A stretch of DNA of 64,000 nucleotides from Apilactobacillus waqarii (lineage in GTDB: Bacteria; Bacillota; Bacilli; Lactobacillales; Lactobacillaceae), in assembly GCF_019061205.1 (NCBI RefSeq), contig NZ_JAHQYH010000003.1, forward strand, positions 62,001 through 126,000, written 5' to 3'. A program made the position numbers and the translations under genes. Each line of letters starts with the position of its first letter. Position 1 is the first letter of the stretch. Of the stretch, positions 1-8,700 are shown piece after piece. Under the pieces are notes generated by a model. The model was not told the origin of the DNA, made no database searches, and saw nothing but the letters and a program-made list of their open reading frames with translations.

Positions 1-220
1 CAATGATAATATCTAACTTTTCGAATAATTGTAACGTGTTGTAAATGGTTGCAATACTTAGGTTAGAAAATTCTTGCTTCAAAGCTTCGTAGATAGTGTC
101 TACGGAAGGGTGATTATCATGATTAATTAAATACTTTAAGATAATCTGTCTTTGAGGTGTAATTCTTACATTATTGTTGCGTAAGGTTTCTAAGGCCTTT
201 TCGTACATTTCGTTAGACAA
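1..220 (-). CDS. Fur family regulator (PerR-like), 3' part outside window
   Basis: This is the N-terminal 73 residues of a Fur-superfamily metal or peroxide sensing repressor; the C-terminal dimerisation and metal-binding half lies beyond the window. The visible winged-helix DNA-binding domain has the family signature VRITPQRQIIL, followed by NHPSVDTIYEAL and SIATIYNTLQLF. The ITPQR and HPS.DTIY wording resembles PerR more than Fur or Zur, but the sensing residues are not visible. I chose the TTG at 220 because an AAAGGGGG ribosome binding site lies 8 bases upstream. A later in-frame ATG at 208 has no such site. Subfamily assignment is tentative. Confidence 0.85.
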   Translation of the reverse strand, partial: MSNEMYEKALETLRNNNVRITPQRQIILKYLINHDNHPSVDTIYEALKQEFSNLSIATIYNTLQLFEKLDIII

Positions 221-304
221 ACACTCTACCCCCTTTGATTATTACTTTATAACTATTCTATCTTAATAATAAGATTAAAAAGCCCAGAAAGCAAATAAAA
301 TCAA

Positions 305-724
305 CTATAAAGCGTCAATTGCAGCCTTAATTTCATCATTTAATGGTGAAATGTTGAATTGAGAATTCTTATCAGGCCAGTATTGGTGTTTGAATTGAAC
401 AATTCGTCTAATTAATTCTAATTCTGCATCGGTAGAAATGTTTAAAACATTAACGTAGACGATGGGGGCATCGCTTTGCAGATTGGAGATACCAGCGACA
501 CCGACGAAATGTTTGGTCTCCTTATCCATAACACCCCATAGCAAACCCTTTTGACTCATGATGTCGTTCATGATGGCATTGATGAAGTTGGAAGTGCTCA
601 TGATGTCTGCTTTTTCATCTTGTTTCTTTTGAAAATCAATTACTGATTGAAGCTTAAATTCTGTTAACCAATCCATGTAAAAATGTTCGGTGATGATTGG
701 TCTTAATCCTTCAAAACTACGCAT
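305..724 (-). CDS. GNAT-like acetyltransferase fold protein
   Basis: The protein has 139 residues and a weak resemblance to RimJ/RimL-type N-acetyltransferases. The stretch LLWGVMDKETKHFVGVAGIS looks like the paired beta strands 2-4 of a GNAT fold, where a cytosolic enzyme would bring acetyl-CoA to an amine. A clear R/Q-x-x-G-x-G/A pyrophosphate loop is not seen, so it may be a degenerate or non-catalytic member. The ATG at 724 has an AAGGAGAC-type site just upstream. It stands alone between the Fur-type gene and the divergent pgl. Substrate unknown. Confidence 0.6.
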   Translation of the reverse strand: MRSFEGLRPIITEHFYMDWLTEFKLQSVIDFQKKQDEKADIMSTSNFINAIMNDIMSQKGLLWGVMDKETKHFVGVAGISNLQSDAPIVYVNVLNISTDAELELIRRIVQFKHQYWPDKNSQFNISPLNDEIKAAIDAL

Positions 725-852
725 AATAAGTCTCCTTAAATTTACTAGACTTTATTATAGTAGAGAAAAACTAAATTTGAAAGAAATCAGGTGTTAATCA
801 AATAATTTTGAATTAACTGTTTAGCATTATTGGCAAAATATGCAATAATAGA

Positions 853-891
853 AAGGAGATATTAAATTTTAAGCGAAAGTGAGATTTAATT
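853..891 (+). promoter_or_regulatory. pgl ribosome binding site with hairpin spacer
   Basis: An AAAGGAG site (852-858) lies about 33 bases before the pgl ATG, too far for normal initiation. The bases between (861-890) form a hairpin: ATTAAAT pairs with ATTTAAT, continued by U-G and A-U pairs, with a GAAA tetraloop (875-878) on a C-G pair. If folded, only three unpaired bases separate the site from the ATG. A weaker AAGTGAG at 877-883 could alternatively serve. Confidence 0.55.
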
Positions 892-1926
892 ATGACTGAA
901 AAATTCTTAATTGGTACTTACACTAGAGATACAAGTGAAGGAATCTATGAAATCGAATTAGATGAAAACAAAAAGCAATTACAAAACCTACAATTGGTTG
1001 CCAAAGCTGGTAATCCAACATATGTAGCCGTTTCAAAGGCCAACCGTTTATACGCCATCGACAAGGGTGACAACGGTAAGGGTGGTGCACTAGCACTAGA
1101 TAACTCAACTCGTCCCGCTAAGGAAATCAACGTTTGCTTAAACGAAGACACTAACCCAGCATACATCACTGTTGATGAAGGTCGTCAATTTGTTTACACT
1201 GCCAACTACCACACCGGTGAAGTAATGGTATACAAGATTGAAGAAGACGGATCACTAACTTACTTAAACAAGGTTGTTCATCAAGGTAACGTGGGTCCAC
1301 GTCCAGAACAACAAAGTGGTGCTCATCCCCACTATGCTGATCTAACTCCAGATGGCCGTTTAGCTGTTGTCGACTTAGGCCAAGACATGGTTTACGTATA
1401 CGACATCGCAGATGATGGTGCCTTAACCGAAGTTTCTACATTAAAGATGGAAGCTGGATTTGGTCCTCGTCATGTTGTCTTCGACGAACAAAAACACGTT
1501 GCATTCATCGTTGGTGAATTAAGCAGTAAGCTAGCTGTTGTGAACTACGATAAAAACGATGGCAGTTTCCACCTAGACCACATCGTTGCCACTATTCCTG
1601 ATGACTGGACAGAACACAACGGTGCCGCTGCCATCCGTCTATCAAGTGATGGTAAGTTTGTCTACGTTTCAAACCGTGGTAACAACAGTATTGCGGTCTT
1701 TGAAGTTAAAGACAACGGTAAGGTTGAACTAATTCAACTAGCAAGCACTGAAGGTGACTTCCCACGTGACTTTAACTTCAGTAGCGATGAAAAGTTCATG
1801 GTAGTTGTTAACCAAAACACTAACGACGCTACCTTATACGAACGCGATGCTAACAGCGGTAAGTTAACTGTTGTTCAAAAGGATGTCCATGTTCCCGAAG
1901 GTGTCTGTGTCGCACGCGAAAAATAA
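892..1926 (+). CDS. pgl: 6-phosphogluconolactonase, beta-propeller type
   Basis: The 344-residue protein is of the Pgl/YbhE lactonase family (seven-bladed beta-propeller), which hydrolyses 6-phosphogluconolactone to 6-phosphogluconate in the oxidative pentose phosphate route. Family landmarks visible are IGTYT near the N-terminus, the SGAHPHYADLTPDGR segment, GFGPRHVVF, and the late SNRGNNSIAVF and FPRDFNFSSD motifs. Length is typical. In heterofermentative lactobacilli this step feeds the phosphoketolase pathway. An in-frame stop at 880-882 fixes the ATG at 892. The gene is monocistronic and ends at a strong bidirectional terminator facing the convergent helicase gene. Initiation looks unusual (see the separate regulatory entry). 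Confidence 0.93.
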   Translation: MTEKFLIGTYTRDTSEGIYEIELDENKKQLQNLQLVAKAGNPTYVAVSKANRLYAIDKGDNGKGGALALDNSTRPAKEINVCLNEDTNPAYITVDEGRQFVYTANYHTGEVMVYKIEEDGSLTYLNKVVHQGNVGPRPEQQSGAHPHYADLTPDGRLAVVDLGQDMVYVYDIADDGALTEVSTLKMEAGFGPRHVVFDEQKHVAFIVGELSSKLAVVNYDKNDGSFHLDHIVATIPDDWTEHNGAAAIRLSSDGKFVYVSNRGNNSIAVFEVKDNGKVELIQLASTEGDFPRDFNFSSDEKFMVVVNQNTNDATLYERDANSGKLTVVQKDVHVPEGVCVAREK

Positions 1927-1932
1927 ATAATT

Positions 1933-1968
1933 AAAAAAGACTTACGGATTTTCCGTAAGTCTTTTTTT
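1933..1968. terminator. Bidirectional terminator, pgl / helicase
   Basis: A ten-base-pair stem (1939-1948 with 1952-1961) is flanked by six A and seven T residues, so it can end transcription from both convergent genes. Confidence 0.92.
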
Positions 1969-4327
1969 AGTGTTGTTGCCAAAAATGATTCAATTTTTGT
2001 TTAGTCTGATTGATGTTAAACGCGGTCGATAATTGACCCTGGTGCCAATTTCTTGGGAAGAGTTTTTGGTAACGATTTTGTTTGAATCGTTGATCCATTA
2101 GAACGACGTTTCCGACATCCTGGTTGGTTCTAATTAATCGACCGGCGGCCTGAAAAACATTGTTTAATCCCGGTAGTTGGTAAGCAAAGTCAAAACCATG
2201 ACCGTTTTCGGCATCGAAGAAGTACTTGATTAAATCATTTTCTGGATTTAAACCGGGTAGTCCAACCGAGACAATCCCGACACCAATGAGGTGGCTACCC
2301 TTAAGGTCGATTCCTTCACAAAAGATTCCACCCAGTAGGGCAAAGCCGACCAAAGTGTCATTGTCATCTCGTTTAAACGTATCGATGAATGATTGTCGCT
2401 CTTCGGGACTCATTTCGCTTTCCTGAACGAGAACGTCGACGGTTGGATTTTCTTTTTCAAACGCTTCAACGACATCGTTTAAATACTTACCAGATGGTAG
2501 GAAGATGAGGTAATGACCATTCTTACTACTAATCATGGCGTTGATGGTATCGACAATTGGTTGAATACTGCTCTTTCGCTTGGCGTAGGTGGTTTGAATG
2601 TAGTTGGTAATAATCACCTGTTGGTTATTTGGATTAAACGGCGAATCGATTTCATAGACCAGACTGTCTTCTTCATCCCCTAAGACTCGTTGATAGTAGT
2701 CCATTGGTGAGAGAGTGGCCGAGAACAAGACGGCACTGCCACCGAGTTTGAGTGACTCACCGATAAACGGACTGGGGTCCATGCAGAACAGTTTGATGAT
2801 GACGTTTTGGTCGCGGTCATAAAACATTCTGGTTTTAAACGTGTCGTCATATAGTTCGGCAATCCGTTGAAAACTAAGCAGGGTGAAGTAGTAATCGACA
2901 ATCGTGTCGTTTAACTCTTCATCCTTTTCGTCTTTACCGAGCCAATCGGATATGACATCGCAGAGCTTATTGAGTTGTTTAACAAACGCGCTTGGCGGAT
3001 TATCCAAGTGAACGTATTCCTCATCACTTTCGGTTAGCGGCTTGACGTTTAGGGTGTATGACCTGCGGAATGATTTCAATGCCTTATGCAGTCTTTCGTT
3101 ATCCTTTTGGTCCTTGGTGGCCTTGATTAGGTCTGGTAACACCTTGTTGGAGATTGCTGCCGAGTACATGTCACGGGAACGGTTGACGAGGTTGTGGGCT
3201 TCGTCGATTAAAAAGATGTTGTCGGAATCTTCGACCGTGAAGAAACGTTGGAGGTGCACTTGTGGATCAAATAGGTAGTTGTAGTCACAGATGATGACGT
3301 CACAGAATTGACTCAGGTCGAGTGAGAATTCGAAAGGGTCAATCTTGTATTGTTCGGCGTATTGTTGAATTACGTCGAAGTCGATTTGATCGACATGTTC
3401 CAATACATCCTTGATGGCCGGTTTCAAACGGTCATAGTAACCAATCATGTATGGATTATCTTCAGGCTTTAAATCCTTTTCAGCCTCGAAGGTAATCTTT
3501 TCCTTGGCGGTTAAAGTGATGGTCTTGGCCTTTAGTCCCTTATTCATCATCAAGTCCATAGCTTCCTTGGCAACGATACGAGTGCTTTGTTTAGCGGTCA
3601 GATAGAAGATGCGATTGGCTAATTCTTGGCCCATCGACTTTACGGCGGGAAAGAGCGTCGAAATCGTCTTCCCAGTTCCAGTGGGAGCTTGCGCAAATAA
3701 GTGCTTGTGATTGGCGATTGTCTTGTAGACGACCGCGGAGAAGTTACGTTGACCGTGTCTGAATTCTTTAAACGGAAAGACCATTTGATTGGCGGTCTTG
3801 TTTCGTTCCTTAATAATGTCGGTTCTAAGTTTTAGCCATTCTTCGTATTCACTGATGAGGTTGTCGAAGAACTTTTTGGCCTCATCTCGATTGATGGTGA
3901 TTTCATTGTCGGTGATGTTTTCATCGGGCGTTTGAACATAGGTAAGGGTCAACTTGACCTCATCTAGTTCATCAAATTTTTGCATCAATAGATGGGCGTA
4001 TACCTTCACTTGACCCCAGTAGAGCGTCATGATGCTTTCCGGTAAGTCCTTAAATTCAACGTCGGATGTCTTAATTTCGATGATTTCGGCATCCTTACCG
4101 TCGATTAAAACACCGTCGGCACGACCTTCGATGTGAAAGTCGATGTCGTTGATCTTGAGTTTGGTATCCAAATAGTATTCACTCTCAAAGTGCATGTATT
4201 TGCTCTTTTGAAGTTTGCGGTGGATTTGGGCACCTTTTCTAGCAGTATTGGAGCTATTCAAACGGGCGTTTAAGTCACCACTTCTCAGTGTGAACTCGAC
4301 TAGGTCTCTGATTCCGATGCGATTCAA
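1967..4327 (-). CDS. DinG/Rad3-family helicase with N-terminal PD-(D/E)XK domain
   Basis: This 786-residue superfamily 2 DNA helicase of the XPD/Rad3/DinG group is probably involved in DNA repair or unwinding of damaged or R-loop structures. Residues about 1-100 form a PD-(D/E)XK nuclease-like domain (GRAD at 68-71, EIKT at 84-87). Walker A is APTGTGKT at 214-221 and the DEAH box is at 375-378; C-terminal motifs include LFSATLSP and QAAGRLIR. The insertion where relatives carry four Fe-S cysteines (about 278-331) has none of them: the GYYDR and PFEFSLD landmarks are present but the cysteines are replaced. The start is the TTG at 4327, with AAAGGAGG seven bases upstream. Enzymatic role is inferred from family. 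Confidence 0.9.
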   Translation of the reverse strand: MNRIGIRDLVEFTLRSGDLNARLNSSNTARKGAQIHRKLQKSKYMHFESEYYLDTKLKINDIDFHIEGRADGVLIDGKDAEIIEIKTSDVEFKDLPESIMTLYWGQVKVYAHLLMQKFDELDEVKLTLTYVQTPDENITDNEITINRDEAKKFFDNLISEYEEWLKLRTDIIKERNKTANQMVFPFKEFRHGQRNFSAVVYKTIANHKHLFAQAPTGTGKTISTLFPAVKSMGQELANRIFYLTAKQSTRIVAKEAMDLMMNKGLKAKTITLTAKEKITFEAEKDLKPEDNPYMIGYYDRLKPAIKDVLEHVDQIDFDVIQQYAEQYKIDPFEFSLDLSQFCDVIICDYNYLFDPQVHLQRFFTVEDSDNIFLIDEAHNLVNRSRDMYSAAISNKVLPDLIKATKDQKDNERLHKALKSFRRSYTLNVKPLTESDEEYVHLDNPPSAFVKQLNKLCDVISDWLGKDEKDEELNDTIVDYYFTLLSFQRIAELYDDTFKTRMFYDRDQNVIIKLFCMDPSPFIGESLKLGGSAVLFSATLSPMDYYQRVLGDEEDSLVYEIDSPFNPNNQQVIITNYIQTTYAKRKSSIQPIVDTINAMISSKNGHYLIFLPSGKYLNDVVEAFEKENPTVDVLVQESEMSPEERQSFIDTFKRDDNDTLVGFALLGGIFCEGIDLKGSHLIGVGIVSVGLPGLNPENDLIKYFFDAENGHGFDFAYQLPGLNNVFQAAGRLIRTNQDVGNVVLMDQRFKQNRYQKLFPRNWHQGQLSTAFNINQTKQKLNHFWQQH

Positions 4328-4442
4328 GATGGTTCCTCCTTTCGTTTAGGATTGATATGTAATTTGTAACAGAATTGTAACTTATGAAAAAATTTTTGAT
4401 GTGCTAGGCTAAATTATAGAGATAAAAGAAAGGGGTATATTT

Positions 4443-4916
4443 ATGCCTAGAGGATTTAAAGAAGAATTAATGTTTACAGGGATGATGGCCGGACTTATGG
4501 TTATCGTTATGGAAGCATATAACATCGCGATGGCTAGCGGAATTCACGCCGGTTTTATTGTCGAAGTACTAGTGGGCTACCCACTAGCATTAGTAGTTGC
4601 CGCCATCTTAGATTTAGTGTTAGTTGGCCCACTCGTTAAAGCTATCTTTTTCAATTATATATTCAAACCAGAATGGGAACAAACACCAATTAAGATTGCG
4701 CTATGCATTTCAACCATGATGGTACTTGGCATGGTGACCTTAATGTCACTATTTGGAATCATCGTTACCTTTGGTTTTGAAAACATCACATGGGCAATGT
4801 ATGGTCATGCATGGATTTTAAATCTATGCCTAGCATTACCACTACAATTAGTGATTGTTGGCCCAATCTGTCGCTTACTATTAGGTAAGATTCAAGCCGC
4901 AATTGATGAAAAATAA
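4443..4916 (+). CDS. DUF2798-type membrane protein
   Basis: A 157-residue integral membrane protein with four predicted hydrophobic segments arranged as two similar halves, each with a PLALVV/LPLQLVIVGP-type helix. It resembles the DUF2798 family, whose function is unknown. Both halves end with a hydrophobic helix carrying VGPL or VGPI, supporting an internal duplication. AAAGGGG lies a few bases before the ATG. It stands alone, divergent from the helicase gene and followed by its own terminator. Confidence 0.75.
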   Translation: MPRGFKEELMFTGMMAGLMVIVMEAYNIAMASGIHAGFIVEVLVGYPLALVVAAILDLVLVGPLVKAIFFNYIFKPEWEQTPIKIALCISTMMVLGMVTLMSLFGIIVTFGFENITWAMYGHAWILNLCLALPLQLVIVGPICRLLLGKIQAAIDEK

Positions 4917-4925
4917 TCATGAAAA

Positions 4926-4952
4926 GCTACCGGATATACGGTGGCTTTTTTT
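4926..4952 (+). terminator. Rho-independent terminator after DUF2798 gene
   Basis: GCTACCG pairs with CGGTGGC (4926-4945, one G-U pair) followed by seven T residues. Confidence 0.88.
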
Positions 4953-5050
4953 ATTTCCTTGAATAAATCTAAATTTAGATAAATAATTACTGAAAAATAT
5001 TCTAAATACCGTTATTATATAGGTAGAATAAGAATTCGAGGAGATATAAC

Positions 5051-5899
5051 ATGATTAAAATTGTGACGGATTCAACAGCTCTAATTCCAGAAGAAACTGT
5101 TAACAAGTACGACATTAAAGTAATTCCATTGAACGTCAACATTGGTACTCAAGCATATCAAGATGGCATTGATATGGATGGTCAAAAACTAATTCAATAC
5201 ATCAAAGACAATCCAAAGGGTGACTTTCCTACTACCAGTCAACCTTCAATCGGTCAATTCGTTGAAGTATACAACGAACTAACCAAGGACGGCGACACAG
5301 TTTTGTCACTACACATGACCGATTTATTAAGTGGAACTGTCCACGCCGCTAGCCAAGCTAGTGAAATCGCTGACGGAGACGTTAAAGTGGTTAACACTCA
5401 CTACATCGATCAAAGTCTAGGTTTCCTAGTGGTTCAAGCAGCTAAGATGGCTCAATCAGGTGATTATACTCGTGATCAAATCATTGACCACGTGAACCAT
5501 GACATTGAAAATTCCGAACTATACATCGGTGTAAGTACACTTGAAAACCTAGTAAAGGGTGGTCGTATCAGCAAGGCAACTGGTATCATCTCAAAAATGA
5601 TGAACTTACACGTTGTCTTCCAACTATTACCAGATGACCTAAAGCTACAACTAAAGGGTCGCGGTAAGAAGACCATCACCAAGTGGTTGGATCAATTCTT
5701 TGAAACTAACGCCAACACCAACTACAAGTTCATCGGTATCAGTTACACTGGTAGTGACGAATTTGCGATGGCATTAAAAAAACGTCTGGAAGAACAATTC
5801 CCAAACGTTAACGTATTAGTTCAATATACTTCATCAATTGTTGCAGTTCATACCGGTGAAAATGCATTTGCCATCATGACTTGTAAACAAGATGACTAA
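5051..5899 (+). CDS. DegV family fatty acid-binding protein
   Basis: The 282-residue DegV-domain protein begins IKIVTDSTALIPEE, the family start, and carries the TTSQPSIGQF segment that lines the fatty-acid pocket, then SGTVHAA and the GGRISKATG motif. Members bind fatty acids in the cytosol and hand them to the FakA kinase; no fakA is in this window. GAGGAGAT lies before the ATG. The last 26 bases overlap the 3' end of the convergent aquaporin gene, so no separate terminator is visible between them. Confidence 0.92.
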   Translation: MIKIVTDSTALIPEETVNKYDIKVIPLNVNIGTQAYQDGIDMDGQKLIQYIKDNPKGDFPTTSQPSIGQFVEVYNELTKDGDTVLSLHMTDLLSGTVHAASQASEIADGDVKVVNTHYIDQSLGFLVVQAAKMAQSGDYTRDQIIDHVNHDIENSELYIGVSTLENLVKGGRISKATGIISKMMNLHVVFQLLPDDLKLQLKGRGKKTITKWLDQFFETNANTNYKFIGISYTGSDEFAMALKKRLEEQFPNVNVLVQYTSSIVAVHTGENAFAIMTCKQDD

Positions 5900-6590
5900 A
5901 GATAACTGAAAAGATAATTCCTAAAATGGCACCAATGATAGGTCCTAAGAAAGGGACCACCGCATATCTCCATTGTGATAATCGTTTGTCGTAAGTTCTA
6001 GAAAAGAAGAAACGAGGAACCAAATCACGAGTGGGATTAAATGCGGCCCCAGTGATTGGAGCAACGATACTTATGATAATCATCATTAGTAATGATGAAA
6101 ATAAGGTCTTGACCCACCATTGAGCATTGATGTCATTTTGCATTTCTGTATTAACGATAATCAAGAAGGTCCCGATGATTTCCCACTTGAAGTTACGCTT
6201 CCAATTGTTGACGTCGCGAGGGACGGTTGCATAGAAGTTCAAGTTCAAAGGAAGACTAGCCAACCATTTTGACCAGACGGCCTTGACGGTTAGTGATGCT
6301 AGCCAGGCACCGAGAATTTGGGTAAGTACTTCACCAATCATTAGCCACCAGTGAATTTGGTGGTTAACGGCTAGGGTGAGTGATACGACCGGATTGTATT
6401 CGGCGGTCCCAAAGAAGAAAGTTGTTAGAAGGGATGGAATCAGGATACTAATACCCCAGTAAAATCCGGTAATAAAACGGTTTTGTCCTTTGGGGAATAA
6501 GAAGTAGTTAATGATAACACTGGTTACTAATCCCAAGGATAACATTATGTAGGTTCCGATAAATTCACCTAATAATAGTTTCATTTCCAT
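5874..6590 (-). CDS. MIP family channel (aquaporin/glycerol facilitator), variant NPA motifs
   Basis: The 238-residue membrane protein has the six-helix, two-half-helix plan of major intrinsic proteins, which conduct water, glycerol or small neutral solutes. It starts with LLGEFIGTYIMLSLG. The two asparagine loops read NPV (in EYNPVVSL) and NPT (in AFNPTRDLVPR) instead of NPA and NPA. The arginine after the second loop, part of the selectivity filter, and the following D typical of glycerol facilitators are kept. GGAGGG precedes the ATG. Substrate cannot be deduced; a glycerol or small-solute channel is likelier than a strict aquaporin because of the RD pair. Confidence 0.85.
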   Translation of the reverse strand: MEMKLLLGEFIGTYIMLSLGLVTSVIINYFLFPKGQNRFITGFYWGISILIPSLLTTFFFGTAEYNPVVSLTLAVNHQIHWWLMIGEVLTQILGAWLASLTVKAVWSKWLASLPLNLNFYATVPRDVNNWKRNFKWEIIGTFLIIVNTEMQNDINAQWWVKTLFSSLLMMIIISIVAPITGAAFNPTRDLVPRFFFSRTYDKRLSQWRYAVVPFLGPIIGAILGIIFSVIFSHLVYKS

Positions 6591-6657
6591 CCCTCCTTTA
6601 GCTGTCTACAAATGATAGATTATCACTTATTGAAATAAAATTAAAACCATATCAGAT

Positions 6658-6690
6658 AAAAAGTGAAATCATTTCTTGGTTTCACTTTTT
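6658..6690. terminator. Terminator overlapping stop codon of small gene
   Basis: AAAAAGTGAAA (6658-6668) pairs with TTTCACTTTTT (6680-6690). The stop codon of the minus-strand gene lies inside the stem. Confidence 0.8.
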
Positions 6691-6942
6691 GTTTGCGTTT
6701 AGTTGGTTAATGATATCGATAACGTCTTGTTTGTTCACGAGACGGTGTTCTAAGGTGTTATAAAACATGGGTTGGTGTTGTTCGATGATTTTACGATCGG
6801 ACTCGTTGCCGGAAAGGTAGGCGACGTCACAGGCATCCTCAATGTTTGCAAGTTTAGGAAAACCGGTCGCACTCATGACACTACCCAAGACAGTATCAGC
6901 ATCCTCGTAATTTAAATCATCCAAGTATTTATCGTAATTCAT
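6682..6942 (-). CDS. Small acidic cytosolic protein, unknown
   Basis: An 86-residue soluble protein with no family I recognise. It begins MNYDKYLDDLNYEDAD and contains two short predicted helical blocks, with no membrane segment or cysteine cluster. A longer reading frame reaches 7005, but the ATG at 6942 has an AGGTGGTG site seven bases before it and the upstream residues are encoded by the leader. It is divergent from the efflux-pump gene, about 220 bases away. Its acidic, compact character suggests a small intracellular accessory protein, but nothing supports a function. Confidence 0.7.
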   Translation of the reverse strand: MNYDKYLDDLNYEDADTVLGSVMSATGFPKLANIEDACDVAYLSGNESDRKIIEQHQPMFYNTLEHRLVNKQDVIDIINQLNANKK

Positions 6943-7033
6943 CAATTCACCACCTAATCTTAATAAAAGATTATTATACAAATAGGTGGGCCAACTTGCT
7001 AGCAAATAGCTTTTACTAGTCGAAAAAATAATA

Positions 7034-7132
7034 ATACTGTAATATGGTATATTAGTTAAAACAGTATGGTATTCCTCGGCGGGAACAATCGATAGGCATA
7101 TCGACAGGCGGGCTCGCGTTAGATAGGCGCGA
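7034..7132 (+). promoter_or_regulatory. Structured leader and operator-like repeat before efflux gene
   Basis: An inverted repeat ATACTGT (7034-7040) / ACAGTAT (7061-7067) encloses AT-rich promoter-like sequence with a TATATT. Downstream are two further hairpins, TCGATA/TATCGA (7089-7104, loop GGCA) and TCGCG/CGCGA (7114-7132). The stretch is clearly more GC-rich than its surroundings. It could be a repressor-controlled promoter followed by a folded leader. No known riboswitch consensus matches. Confidence 0.45.
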
Positions 7133-7160
7133 AGGAAATATTATACGAAGGAGACTTGTT

Positions 7161-8660
7161 ATGCAAAGTCGAAATAAATGGTTTGCATTGGTCGCTGTCT
7201 GCCTAGGATTCTTCATGGGTCTGTTAGACGTGACCGTTGTAAACGTTGCTCTACCAACCATTCAGACTAGCTTTAACAGTAGTTTTAGTCAGTTACAATG
7301 GGTCATTAATGCTTACACATTAATGTTTGCGGCCGTGTTATTCCTAATTTCTAAGTTAGGGGACTTAATAGGGAGAAAACGCATTTTTATCATTAGTTTG
7401 GTACTATTCTCTGCTTTCTCACTAGCATGTAGTGTCGCACCAAGTATTACTTGGTTAATCATCTTCCGTGGCATTCAAGGAATCGGTGGTGCCGGAATGC
7501 TTAGCCTTTCCATGAGTATCATTGCCGACATCTTTGAAGGTCCATCAAGAGGATTAGCTCTTGGAATTTGGGGAAGTGTGGCCGGCCTATCCACCGCACT
7601 TGGCCCATTATTCGGGGGAATTCTACTTAGCTTCTTTAGTTGGGAATCCATCTTTTGGATGAATATCCCAATCGGAGTGATTGCGCTATTCATGAGTGCC
7701 AGATACATTCCAACTTCCAAGACGTTCAATAGTGGCAAAATCGATTTTATTGGAATGCTATTATCATTTGCCTTTATGTTCTGCATTATTTTAGGCTTAA
7801 TTCAAAAAGAAACCCACTATGGATACTCTTGGTTCGATATGCACGTATTTGCCTTGTTGGCAGCTGGTGTTATTCTAATCGCCATTTTTGCCGTTTGGGA
7901 AAAGCACTTCGTTAGTCCAATGTTAGATCTTAGTTTGCTTAAAAACAGACAGGTAGCTGGAAGTGCCATTTCCAACCTAACATTGGGAATTGCCATCTAT
8001 GCTGCATTTAGCTACATTATTGTGCTATCTCAAAACTACATGGGTTATTCCGCACTACAAAGTGGGGCGCAACTAATGCTAATTAGTGCATTCTCACTTG
8101 TGATTGGACCAATCTCTGGCAAGATTGCTACTAAGATTAATCCGGGACTAATCATCAGTTTCGTATTAATTCTAGCCGGTGTCGGGATGTTTGTCCTACC
8201 AGTCTTCTTGGGTAACCAAAACCACTGGTATGGTCTAATTCCTACCTTTGTTACCCTAGGTTTAGCCAATGCATTCGTTAATCCACTATCATCTAACATC
8301 GCCGTTAGTTCCGTCGAACCAAAGGAAATTGGAATGACCTCTGGATTATTAAACGTTGGTAAACAATTCGGGACCAGTCTAGGACTAGTCGTATTAGGAT
8401 TAGCTTTGACCGACACCTACAATGATCACTTAGTTACCTCTAAGATGAGTGATTCATTGATGCATGTGTTCCAAAATGCTGGACCATTTGCGGGTAGTGA
8501 AATCGCTGAAAAGATGCACAACTCATCATTGTTATCCATCGTGCACAATGCCTTTTATCGAGGAATTGATAGCGTGGCGTTTACGGATGGTTTCATCTTT
8601 ATCGTTGCCGGAATTCTTTGCTACATCTTATTATGTATGAGAAGCAAAAAGAGTAAATAA
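7161..8660 (+). CDS. MFS drug efflux transporter, DHA2 (EmrB/QacA) family
   Basis: The 499-residue protein has about 14 hydrophobic segments, the DHA2 layout of proton-driven multidrug exporters in the cell membrane. Family motifs are LDVTVVNVALPTI near the N-terminus (motif D1 with its membrane acidic residue), KLGDLIGRKR (motif A) between helices 2 and 3, and FRGIQGIGGAGML with a GSVAGLSTALGPLFGG motif C in helix 5, characteristic of antiporters. GAAGGAGAC precedes the ATG. It is a single gene with an ordered leader that may carry substrate-responsive control. Substrates are not predictable. Confidence 0.9.
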   Translation: MQSRNKWFALVAVCLGFFMGLLDVTVVNVALPTIQTSFNSSFSQLQWVINAYTLMFAAVLFLISKLGDLIGRKRIFIISLVLFSAFSLACSVAPSITWLIIFRGIQGIGGAGMLSLSMSIIADIFEGPSRGLALGIWGSVAGLSTALGPLFGGILLSFFSWESIFWMNIPIGVIALFMSARYIPTSKTFNSGKIDFIGMLLSFAFMFCIILGLIQKETHYGYSWFDMHVFALLAAGVILIAIFAVWEKHFVSPMLDLSLLKNRQVAGSAISNLTLGIAIYAAFSYIIVLSQNYMGYSALQSGAQLMLISAFSLVIGPISGKIATKINPGLIISFVLILAGVGMFVLPVFLGNQNHWYGLIPTFVTLGLANAFVNPLSSNIAVSSVEPKEIGMTSGLLNVGKQFGTSLGLVVLGLALTDTYNDHLVTSKMSDSLMHVFQNAGPFAGSEIAEKMHNSSLLSIVHNAFYRGIDSVAFTDGFIFIVAGILCYILLCMRSKKSK

Positions 8661-8662
8661 AA

Positions 8663-8700
8663 AAGTCGCTCGTAAAAGCGGCTTTTTTTAGTGGCGACTT
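8663..8700. terminator. Terminator between efflux gene and convergent small gene
   Basis: GTCGCT pairs with AGCGGC (8665-8682) and is followed by seven T; the preceding A-run serves the minus strand. AAGTCGC (8663-8669) can alternatively pair with GCGACTT (8694-8700). Confidence 0.8.

Noticed and set aside
923-1169. Antisense reading frames inside pgl
   Set aside because: They lie in other frames of a well-recognised gene and have no ribosome sites or conserved motifs.
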